DNA of 27,875 nucleotides, taken from RGIG8368 sp045540275. Its GTDB lineage: Bacteria; Verrucomicrobiota; Kiritimatiellia; RFP12; UBA1067. A program made the translations under genes and the position numbers. Positions 7,444 through 14,747 of this stretch are shown here, in pieces. Location of the stretch: positions 1 through 27,875 of the forward strand of contig JAZQGX010000114.1 in NCBI GenBank assembly GCA_045540275.1, written 5' to 3'. The notes beneath the pieces are model-generated. The model did not search any database. It was not told the DNA's origin and was given only the letters and a program-made list of their open reading frames with translations. Each line of letters starts with the position of its first letter. Position 1 is the stretch's first letter.

Positions 7444-10400
7444 TGCACACCTCCTTGAATTTTCTGTACAAGCTCATCATACAACCGAAAGACATAGTAG
7501 TACGCCATGTCCTTCATGTCCGAGTGAAGCCATTGGTCATTATAGGGGTTCCCTGAACGACCCCAGCCATTCTTGTACGCCGATGAGTTCAAGTTGACAA
7601 ACTTTGATTGACTTTCAAATGTCGGCACGCTGCCTGTGGACTCGGAAACTGCTGGGACATTGTAAGCCAATATCTTGTTGCGATCCGCCAATGGAATCGT
7701 CGGCGAGAACATTGCCGCAACCGACCGCTCAAACACGGCATTGGTGACAATAGAGCCATTTGTCACCATTTCCTGTGCTTCTTGGACCGTAAAAGTTCGC
7801 CATTCTGTTTCGCCATTTGGCAAGTCTACAGGCCAAGAGTGAAAACCCCAGCCACCTTCCCGCGTTGCCAAGTATGGATTGACGCCTTTCAAGACCTCTT
7901 GTTTCTGCCATGCGAAACGTTCAAAAGTCGTTTGGAACTCGAACGACTGAAATCTTATGAACGGCCAACTCCAGCTAAATGAAATAGGCCACTGCACATA
8001 AAGTGCTTTCGTTAGGGCACTAGGCACATCTGTATGCGATACAAGCACAGGGTCGCCATTTGAATAATAATTGCAAACCTCAGGAATGCCGGCCAGCTTC
8101 GACGAGAAATATCCAGGCCAACCAATATGCGAGCGATCATCGTTGGGGAACAAGCGAAACCAATTCGCTGCCCACGACAATGAATTATAGCTACGCCAAT
8201 CTGGCGGCACAAATTTCTGCCGTATTGTGCCATCGACATTCTGAAGCGTACTCACAATAGCCTCGGATGCTACTGCCGCATTGAACATATAATACTTCTC
8301 GGCATCAAGGCCCAGTCGGATAGCCTCGCATGTCACCATATTTCCCAAGGATTGAGCCATAAGAACACGTTTCGACTTGTTCGCCTGTATGCTTTTGACA
8401 AGTCGTTTGTACGCATCCGCAGAATTCAAGGCATATTGTACATCGCGATGATAGAAAAAACCATTCATGAACTCAAACGGATTCATATCTTCTCCGAAAC
8501 GATAGTCGCCAGCCCATGTGACCATGTGGAATCGGGCATTTGACCCGGACTGCCACAACCTCTTGAACACCTCAGATCCCCAGCCCCGTGCAGCTTCAGC
8601 ATCAACATTGAAACCATGCGTAAAGAATATGTCAATATCAGCTGGACTCTCCATCAAATTATCTGGCGAATTGCCGTTAGGAATCGGAGCGTTTGGATTG
8701 CTTTCGGCACCTCGTATTGAATAAAACCAGTACATCGCCTCGACAGAGGAAAGATGCAGCGGCAACTCGCCAGTCACAACCCTATTGTCTTCACCGTAGT
8801 AGATGTCAAGCATCAACGGGGCGTCCACGGGCAAGCAGCCCTCGATGAGCGCCACGCCCTTGTCGGTCGAAGCAGTCCTCATCTGTGCGGCAAGGGCATC
8901 CGGCACATCAATTCCGTCGGATTCCACCTCTTCGGTTTCAGCCTCGTAAGACGACTCGTCCAAACTCCGTCCGCAATTGTTCACAGTTCCCCGCTGGAAA
9001 AGTCTTAGCGATGACTTAGACAATCCGGTCCACACCACATTCACGGCTTCAGAATCGTGCCGAAGTTTGAAACTCAGGTTGTTTCTGATTTTCTCCGGGA
9101 TCATCTGGATCGTCGAGACATCCATGAACACAGGGGTGAAATCGATAAGGTCGCGGTAGCCGTTCACCTTGGAGTCATCCCAGTCGGGATCGCGCCTGTC
9201 GAACTCGAACCAGCCAGTCCCAGCCCCTGATATGTCAACGCTAGGCGATTCTGCGTACTTGCCATCGGTGGAATTGTCGTCCGCGTCGTCGTTGATCCAG
9301 AAATGCAAAACTTTTTTCTGTTCTGCCTTGGTTTTGTCCCCGTCGCCTATCGTACCATCGCGGTCATAGTCTGGTATGAGCTTCGGATCGTCAAGTACGT
9401 ACAGCGTAGCCGTCAAGCCACCGGCGACATTGCCGCCGCCCGAACTTCCGTCACTCAGGGTTGTACATTCGTGGACATGCGATGTAAGCAATCCATCTTC
9501 ATTGTCCGCAATCCAGCCATTGCCCACCACGACTTCGTATCCCTCGCGACGGGTATTGGTGTAGCTTGAGAAGGTTGAGCCGGACGGCAGACCGTCCAAC
9601 TGCGCCAGCCAGCAATACCAGGGCGACCTGTCGTCGTTGTGGCCATCACAGTTGAGCCAGCGCATGGAAAGCCTGTACGAGTTGCCTTTCCGCATCTTGA
9701 GAGTAGTCGTGTTCGCGGCATTGGGTCTGCCCATGCTTATCTTCTGTGTGCGCGTGTCGTCCGGGCCGAGTCCCTCTATCGTCATCTCCCAGGCCGCATA
9801 GTCGCCGTTTATGTTGAACTCGATCTCCCTGAACTTGTCAACGGGCGGTGCCTGCCCGCCGTCGGAGGCGTCGTTCGGATCGGAGCCATTTGCGACCTCG
9901 ACGCCGTCCGAAACTCCGTCCCCGTCGCTGTCGGGAAGATTCGGATTGGTCCCGTTCAGATACTCGTCTATGTTCGACAGGCCGTCGTTGTCGGGGTCGC
10001 CGTCAGCCCCATCGTCCCCTGTGGAGTCCTGCGGGTCAAGGCCGTGGTCATTTTCCCATCCATCGGACATCCCGTCTCTGTCCATGTCAGGATCAAGCGG
10101 GTCGTAGTTCGCATCCGTTTCCTGCTTGTCGGTCATCCCGTCGCCATCCGTATCCGCCACAAGCGGATTTGTGTGATGAGTCAGGAACTCAGCCGAATCC
10201 GAAAGCCCGTCACCATCGCTGTCTGCATTTCTTGGATTGCTTCCGGCAGACTGCTCCTGCAAATTGGTGAGACCGTCGCCATCGGTATCAACGTCGGACT
10301 CGCCGTTGCCCGGCGAAGAGAGCGGATTGAAGCTATTGGCGACCTCCCAACCGTCCAGCAGACCGTCACCGTCGGAGTCTGGGTTGTTAAGCGCGGTTCC

Positions 10401-13298
10401 GAAAGAGGCCTCCTGAGCATCCGCCAGCCAATCCGCATCGGTGTCTACAGATTTTGGATTACTCCCGTAGGTGTTCACTTCCACGCCGTCCGATATTCCG
10501 TCGCCGTCCGTGTCGGCGACAAGCGGATCGGAGCCGTAGCCGACCATAAACGCCATGCTCATTCCGCCATGGATTTTGCCATGTTCGTATCGGCAGTAGG
10601 ACACTCGGTCGTCAGCCCCGAAAGACTGGCAGCCTATTATTGCATTCCAACCATCCATGTACGGACCGACCACATCGGCGTAATTGACGCATATCCTATC
10701 CACCCGCCCCGTCGGAATGACAACCTGAAACGAGACGGCGTTCGTTGTGTACGAAGGACGATTCTGATACATATTGTCGTATTCGACTACGATGTAGCCT
10801 GTGCCATCATATTCCGCTGTGCCAATCTTGACGGCAGAAGCCTGGTCCTCATCGTACAAGTTCAAGTACCCACCATAAGCGACAACGACAAATGCATTCG
10901 TATCAACTGATTCAGTCTCAAGATTATACGGGCTGTGCGAAGAATTGGGATGGTTGTATCCCGCACGGTTAAGGCACACGACACCGCGTGTGTTTATGGT
11001 AATGTTGGTGACAGTTTCGTGCTGCACCAGAATCGGAGACGGCAAATCCCAACTGACAACACGTCCAGAGGCGTTTGTTATGGCCTCGGTCATGTTCGTC
11101 AGGACGGAAACCTCAAGCCAAGGGAGAGGATGGGCAAATGACACGCACACCGCCTCCTTGCCGTCAGACAGACCGTCGTTGTCAGTATCGGCAAGATGCG
11201 GATTTGTACCGAGTTCGTATTCAGCGTAATTGTCCACTCCGTCCCCGTCGGGATCGCCGGAAGCGCCGTCAACCCCCATAGCTGAAAGCGGATCAAGGCT
11301 GTTCTGCACCTCCCAATTGTCCGACAGCTCGTCTCCGTCCGTGTCGGCCTTCGCTGGCGATGTTCCAATGGACACCTCCTGACCGTCGGACAACCCATCT
11401 TCATCGGTGTCGGACATGAGAGGATTGGAATTGGCTCCGAACAGGAATTCGAGGCACATATTTTCCCAGACTTTCCCGGCATCGTCATCGCAGTACGAAT
11501 GCAGCCAACGGCTGTCAAAAGTCTGCATCCCTATGCTGGCGTAGTCGCCTGTCATGTACCGCCCCGACAAGTCTTTGTAGCGGACATACGCACAGGCCGG
11601 GTGGTTGGTCGGAACCGAAACCTGGAAAGAGACCGCGTTCGTCTGCCAAGTTGACGTGTCGCGGAACGCGTTGTCAAATTCTACGAGGAAGTATCCCTCC
11701 CCGTTGTATGTTGACGTACCAACCTTCACAGCAGTCTCGTACCCTGGAATGTCGGTGCGGAAATAAGTGTATTCAAGATATGGCGCAATCACGAGCGCAT
11801 CGTCGTCAACCTCGTATCTGAAAGTTTCGCCAGAAGTCGAATCGCCCTGGTTCACATACCCCGCTCGATTGAAGAACAGAATCCCGTTTGCGGAAATGGT
11901 CACGTTGGTCACAGTTTCTCCCTGCATCGCCATTGCCATTGGCGTGGGCCAATTCACGCAACGGCGATTCGCCGACGAAAGTGCCGCCGTGATGTCTTCG
12001 CTCTCATCGAACGTCATCCAAGGAACTGCATTGGTCACGAATATGCTTCCGGTCTCCATGCCATCGCAAAGCGCATCTCCATCCGTATTGGGTACCGTTG
12101 GGTTAGTCCCGTATTCAAATTCCTTGGCGTTGGAAAGAAAATCTCCATCATAGTCGCCAGTCGCGCCATTTTCACCAGACGCTGAAAGAGGGTCGAGACC
12201 ATTTGCTATCTCCCATGCATCCGTGAGTTCGTCTCCGTCCGTATCCGAATTGCGCAAATTGGTGCCATGCTGCATTTCCAAATCATCCGTGACTTCGTCA
12301 TCGTCGCTGTCCACGTCAATCGGAGAAGAGCCGCATCCAAAATGATAGGCAATCACCATGCCGTTTGTGACGGAAGTCATCGAAGGTACGACATATGAAA
12401 CTGGGAGTTTCACAAAGTTACCATGCGACTGTGCTCCTACTGACACCTTATAGCTGTTGCTGTCGCCCCTGCCATCGACGAGCGTCCCATATTTGACATA
12501 GACGACGTTAGATGGCGACGTTTCTGGAATGGCCACCTGGAAAGACACTTCATTGTTGGAACTACCTGAGTTGGTTCCTATGCGGCCATACTGAAGCACG
12601 AAATAGTTTTGCCCCAAATGGGCGACCCTCTTATGGGAAATCGTCGAACCAAGCGAAGTGCGCAACTTAAGGTCTGTCCAGTACGGCGCAACAGCGATTG
12701 ACGGGAAGCTGCGGTTGCCAGACATATCCTGCCCGCTGTCTTGGCTATACAGACCGTTTGTGGTCGCGGCATTGCCAAAGTAAACAAGCCCATTTGCATC
12801 CACTACAGCCAAAGATACTTCAAGTGCCGCGATTCGATTGGTGAAAGGCATTTCGCAGGAATAGATAGCATAGTTCACATCAGACACAGGAGACATGACG
12901 GTTGCGCCGGTCATGTCAAACCACGGGATGTCATCGGAATATGACACCACCGACGCTTCAATAATGTCAGCAAGTCCATCTTCGTCCGAATCAGACTGGT
13001 GCAGGTCGGTGGCATTCTTGTATTCATCGATATTCAGCAATCCGTCCGAATCAGGGTCGGCATTCGCATCGTCTGCGAGCGGGTCGAGTTCGTTAAGAAC
13101 CTCCCATCCGTCTGGCATTCCATCCCTATCTGAGTCTGGATTGCGCGGGTCAGTCCCCGCCAGAAACTCTTCTGCATCAAGAAGAGCGTCACCGTCCATG
13201 TCGGCCACAAGAGGGTCAGTGTGATATGTCAGAACCTCCTCCGCGTCGGAGAAACCGTCGCCGTCTGTGTCGGGGTTTGATGGATCGGTGAAAGACAA
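7440..13298 (-). CDS. giant TSP3-repeat surface protein with C-terminal serine-hydrolase-like domain (main part)
   Basis: From the first Met, 1,952 residues; the frame is open back to 13343, where it meets the frameshift that separates it from 13319-13954. The first ~115 residues and several later blocks are DxDxDG calcium-binding repeats (PDTDGDGFSDAEE, ADTDGDGMTDKQE). Three beta modules are spaced between them. Their segments APYWTD, VSFQVAIP and VTNVTISANGILFFNRAGY resemble NIDO-type domains, and modules two and three are closely similar. A Gly/Asp-rich domain follows at about 1,200-1,540. Near 1558 FFTHGFNV and at 1648 AQSLGN form the oxyanion HG and nucleophile elbow of an alpha/beta hydrolase (Ser1650). 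Asp1749 in SNGDPV and nearby His residues are candidate partners. There is no signal peptide here; the membrane anchor is in the upstream part. The small exported protein overlaps its stop. Lipase or esterase activity is inference. Confidence 0.85.
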   Translation of the reverse strand: MSFTDPSNPDTDGDGFSDAEEVLTYHTDPLVADMDGDALLDAEEFLAGTDPRNPDSDRDGMPDGWEVLNELDPLADDANADPDSDGLLNIDEYKNATDLHQSDSDEDGLADIIEASVVSYSDDIPWFDMTGATVMSPVSDVNYAIYSCEMPFTNRIAALEVSLAVVDANGLVYFGNAATTNGLYSQDSGQDMSGNRSFPSIAVAPYWTDLKLRTSLGSTISHKRVAHLGQNYFVLQYGRIGTNSGSSNNEVSFQVAIPETSPSNVVYVKYGTLVDGRGDSNSYKVSVGAQSHGNFVKLPVSYVVPSMTSVTNGMVIAYHFGCGSSPIDVDSDDDEVTDDLEMQHGTNLRNSDTDGDELTDAWEIANGLDPLSASGENGATGDYDGDFLSNAKEFEYGTNPTVPNTDGDALCDGMETGSIFVTNAVPWMTFDESEDITAALSSANRRCVNWPTPMAMAMQGETVTNVTISANGILFFNRAGYVNQGDSTSGETFRYEVDDDALVIAPYLEYTYFRTDIPGYETAVKVGTSTYNGEGYFLVEFDNAFRDTSTWQTNAVSFQVSVPTNHPACAYVRYKDLSGRYMTGDYASIGMQTFDSRWLHSYCDDDAGKVWENMCLEFLFGANSNPLMSDTDEDGLSDGQEVSIGTSPAKADTDGDELSDNWEVQNSLDPLSAMGVDGASGDPDGDGVDNYAEYELGTNPHLADTDNDGLSDGKEAVCVSFAHPLPWLEVSVLTNMTEAITNASGRVVSWDLPSPILVQHETVTNITINTRGVVCLNRAGYNHPNSSHSPYNLETESVDTNAFVVVAYGGYLNLYDEDQASAVKIGTAEYDGTGYIVVEYDNMYQNRPSYTTNAVSFQVVIPTGRVDRICVNYADVVGPYMDGWNAIIGCQSFGADDRVSYCRYEHGKIHGGMSMAFMVGYGSDPLVADTDGDGISDGVEVNTYGSNPKSVDTDADWLADAQEASFGTALNNPDSDGDGLLDGWEVANSFNPLSSPGNGESDVDTDGDGLTNLQEQSAGSNPRNADSDGDGLSDSAEFLTHHTNPLVADTDGDGMTDKQETDANYDPLDPDMDRDGMSDGWENDHGLDPQDSTGDDGADGDPDNDGLSNIDEYLNGTNPNLPDSDGDGVSDGVEVANGSDPNDASDGGQAPPVDKFREIEFNINGDYAAWEMTIEGLGPDDTRTQKISMGRPNAANTTTLKMRKGNSYRLSMRWLNCDGHNDDRSPWYCWLAQLDGLPSGSTFSSYTNTRREGYEVVVGNGWIADNEDGLLTSHVHECTTLSDGSSGGGNVAGGLTATLYVLDDPKLIPDYDRDGTIGDGDKTKAEQKKVLHFWINDDADDNSTDGKYAESPSVDISGAGTGWFEFDRRDPDWDDSKVNGYRDLIDFTPVFMDVSTIQMIPEKIRNNLSFKLRHDSEAVNVVWTGLSKSSLRLFQRGTVNNCGRSLDESSYEAETEEVESDGIDVPDALAAQMRTASTDKGVALIEGCLPVDAPLMLDIYYGEDNRVVTGELPLHLSSVEAMYWFYSIRGAESNPNAPIPNGNSPDNLMESPADIDIFFTHGFNVDAEAARGWGSEVFKRLWQSGSNARFHMVTWAGDYRFGEDMNPFEFMNGFFYHRDVQYALNSADAYKRLVKSIQANKSKRVLMAQSLGNMVTCEAIRLGLDAEKYYMFNAAVASEAIVSTLQNVDGTIRQKFVPPDWRSYNSLSWAANWFRLFPNDDRSHIGWPGYFSSKLAGIPEVCNYYSNGDPVLVSHTDVPSALTKALYVQWPISFSWSWPFIRFQSFEFQTTFERFAWQKQEVLKGVNPYLATREGGWGFHSWPVDLPNGETEWRTFTVQEAQEMVTNGSIVTNAVFERSVAAMFSPTIPLADRNKILAYNVPAVSESTGSVPTFESQSKFVNLNSSAYKNGWGRSGNPYNDQWLHSDMKDMAYYYVFRLYDELVQKIQGGVQ

Positions 13299-13318
13299 AA
13301 AGTTCTCATACGCATCCG

Positions 13319-13954
13319 TCAGTCCATCCCCGTCAGAATCGAATCAAGACCGAAGCGGAAGAAAGCCATGCGGCTGAACGAATCCACATAAAGCGGACGA
13401 TATGCGAGAGCAACGTCGTTGGAAGAAACCGTGAATTCATACGAGTTAGTGCCCGTCGGCATCAAATAACGCCCAAGCAAGAACCAGCCGTTCACGGCAA
13501 GATTCGTGGACATGAAAAGGTCAACGTTACGCGAATCAACATTCTCAAAGAGATTGCTTGCCCACCCAACCCCAAATGCAGTTGCCTTATCCTGCGAATC
13601 CACGGCAAAATCCGTGACCTCAAATGCATTTGAAGAAATGTTCTCTGGCAGCGTCCGCAGTTGGACGGTCTCGACAACGCGGGTCATGGCCGATGAGATG
13701 TCGTCTATCAGTCCGGCAGGAAGGATGCCGCGCTCCTTTGATCCGCCCCAGAGAGTGAAGAAACTGACGGTGTAAATGACGACAAACTTGTGCAAGGGCA
13801 TCAGGCCGAAGAACCACTTTAGTTCCTTTGCAAACGGCTTCTTCTCCCGTATGAGCATGGCGAGCCATAGAAGAAAGAACCCGACAGCCGTGCCGACAAG
13901 CCACGGCGTCGCCGCTTCTATGGCTTTATGTACATATTGGGCAATCATGTTCAT
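13319..13954 (-). CDS. N-terminal membrane-anchored part of the giant surface protein, split off by a frameshift
   Basis: This 211-residue product starts at ATG 13954 (a second Met at 13948). Two hydrophobic segments, about 16-36 (TPWLVGTAVGFFLLWLAMLI) and 52-70 (KFVVIYTVSFFTLWGG), would place the chain across or anchored to the inner membrane. A beta-rich domain follows, ending in RPLYVDSFSRMAFFRFGLD. After this Asp the native frame should read SDGDGLTDAYENF, the first TSP3 repeat of the giant protein. Instead the duplicated GATTC shifts the frame and the product ends in SILTGMD with TGA 13321-13319. Restoring one copy of GATTC fuses it to the next gene as one protein of about 2,170 residues. 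It starts 12 bp after the HTH gene, so the two are likely one operon. Confidence 0.8.
   Translation of the reverse strand: MNMIAQYVHKAIEAATPWLVGTAVGFFLLWLAMLIREKKPFAKELKWFFGLMPLHKFVVIYTVSFFTLWGGSKERGILPAGLIDDISSAMTRVVETVQLRTLPENISSNAFEVTDFAVDSQDKATAFGVGWASNLFENVDSRNVDLFMSTNLAVNGWFLLGRYLMPTGTNSYEFTVSSNDVALAYRPLYVDSFSRMAFFRFGLDSILTGMD
13336..13345. repeat. 5-bp tandem duplication (GATTC x2 on the minus strand) at a frameshift
   Basis: The plus strand reads gaatc at 13336-13340 and again at 13341-13345. With one copy the minus strand reads GGT CTT GAT TCT GAC GGG GAT, giving GLDSDGD, a perfect TSP3 motif joining the two ORFs. With two copies the frame shifts and the upstream ORF stops within 25 bases. 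Confidence 0.9.
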
Positions 13955-13965
13955 CGAGACACCGC

Positions 13966-14244
13966 CTACTCAACTCTGGACGCATTGTGCGTCTCCGGCA
14001 CGTAGTCCATGACTTCGCCGACGTTGCAGTTCATGGTTTCGCAGATGCGCTCAATGACATTCGCGCCGATGGCCTCGACTTTCGACATCTTCGCAAGCGT
14101 AGTGGGCGACACCCCGATGGCCGCGCGCAGGTCTGCGCAGGTCATGTCGCGGTCGATGAGCAACTTCCAAAGTTTCTTATAGCTAAATGCCTTGAATCCA
14201 GTTTCCTCCGTACTTTTTGGGCGAACTGGCGCATATAATACCAC
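13966..14244 (-). CDS. Cro/CI-type HTH transcriptional regulator
   Basis: The core FSYKKLWKLLIDRDMTCADL, RAAIGVSPTTLAKMSK and VIERICETMNCNVGEVMDY is a compact XRE/Cro five-helix DNA-binding domain of about 70 residues. Proteins of this family usually begin M-A-F-S-Y-K-K. Here the codon before A-F-S-Y is AAG at 14193-14191, with ACGGAGGAA ending about 10 bases upstream, so the normal ATG seems to have mutated to AAG. The canonical alternatives are GTG 14244 (used here) and weaker starts further up, to TTG 14343. Those further upstream would overlap an operator-like dyad. The gene lies 12 bp upstream of the giant-protein ORFs and probably controls them and itself through the repeats at 14285-14373. 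The end at 13966 (TGA) is certain; the start is not. Confidence 0.72.
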   Translation of the reverse strand: MVLYAPVRPKSTEETGFKAFSYKKLWKLLIDRDMTCADLRAAIGVSPTTLAKMSKVEAIGANVIERICETMNCNVGEVMDYVPETHNASRVE

Positions 14245-14284
14245 ATTTCCATCTATTGCACGAGGGCAAATGGTGCCAAAAGTC

Positions 14285-14373
14285 CTACAACATACGCTTT
14301 CCGAGGCGTCGGATTTCACGAAACCCCTGTAAAACAAAGACAAAGCGTATCTTGTAGGGGCTACAACATACGC
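14285..14373. promoter_or_regulatory. operator-like repeats upstream of the HTH gene
   Basis: GCGTATCTTGTAG (14345-14357), three G bases and CTACAACATACGC (14361-14373) form a 13-bp inverted repeat with one mismatch. A further identical half-site, CTACAACATACGC, lies at 14285-14297. Two direct and one inverted copy of a 13-mer just upstream of a Cro/CI-type gene is the usual layout of an autoregulatory operator. The assignment to this regulator is inference. Confidence 0.7.
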
Positions 14374-14404
14374 AGAGAGAGTTTCGCGGGAGGCGAAGAA
14401 TCGG

Positions 14405-14425
14405 GGAGAGATTTTTTATCTCTCC
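14405..14425. other. perfect 8-bp hairpin
   Basis: GGAGAGAT and ATCTCTCC flank a five-T loop. There is no T-run after it on either strand, so I do not call it a terminator. It lies between the operator-like repeats and the tRNA-Pro terminator, in a stretch of 14374-14461 without any gene. Confidence 0.5.
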
Positions 14426-14461
14426 TCTTGAAAACCACGGAGGGTGCAGTCCCCGGAAAAG

Positions 14462-14497
14462 CGAAAAACCCCAAATTACTTGGGATTTCCTGGGGTT
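14462..14497 (-). terminator. Rho-independent terminator downstream of the former tRNA-Pro gene
   Basis: On the minus strand AACCCCA (14497-14491) pairs with TGGGGTT (14473-14467), followed by a short T-run before CGC. It lies about 50 bp after the 3' end of the tRNA remnant, in the right orientation to have ended tRNA-Pro transcription. The loop of 17 bases is long, so efficiency is uncertain. Confidence 0.6.
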
Positions 14498-14544
14498 CGT
14501 ATTACACGGTAATAAGGAGAGATTCTCTTAGTACAGTTTGAAGA

Positions 14545-14589
14545 TGGTCGGGGCGTCGGGATTTGAACCCGAGACCTTTTGCACCCCAA
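14545..14589 (-). other. 3' half of tRNA-Pro(GGG): prophage attachment site
   Basis: Reading the minus strand from 14589: anticodon loop TTGGGGT (anticodon GGG), 3' anticodon stem GCAAA, variable loop AGGTC, T-arm TCGGG-TTCAAAT-CCCGA (perfect stem), acceptor CGCCCCG, discriminator A and encoded CCA ending at 14545. Beyond 14589 the sequence no longer pairs: the 5' anticodon strand should be TTTGC but is AAATC, and no D-arm or 5' acceptor CGGGGCG follows. This is what a tyrosine-integrase element leaves at the end distal to the restored tRNA. The intact tRNA-Pro should lie past the right edge of the window. Confidence 0.85.
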
Positions 14590-14717
14590 GATTTCCCAAA
14601 CCGAGAACGGTTAGGCATAGCCGAGGGCTTGCCCGTTATTTATAGGCACTATTGGCGCACCTTGCCCCGTCTCGATTTTCCGTTTTTTGTGTTAGTGTTG
14701 GAGGTTTTGTTGGAAAG

Positions 14718-14739
14718 CCCCGCCGCACCCACGGCAGGG
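14718..14739 (-). terminator. possible terminator after the exonuclease gene
   Basis: On the minus strand CCCTGCCG and CGGCGGGG can pair (one G-T) around TGGGTG, followed by CTTTCC. It lies 9 bp past the stop of the exonuclease. The T-run is poor, so this is tentative. The remaining 14590-14717 shows no gene or repeat that I can support. Confidence 0.35.
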
Positions 14740-14747
14740 AAATCGTT

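Noticed and set aside
9639..10910. A long plus-strand open frame opposite the giant gene
   Set aside because: It lies wholly antisense to the TSP3 repeats. Repeated Asp/Gly codons create long open frames on the other strand, and the translation is low-complexity Arg/Val with no binding site or motif.
14545..14680. A complete tRNA-Pro gene with an intron or odd 5' half
   Set aside because: The bases beyond the anticodon loop cannot form the anticodon, D or acceptor stems. A CGGGGCA near 14670 matches only six of seven acceptor bases and has no D-arm after it.
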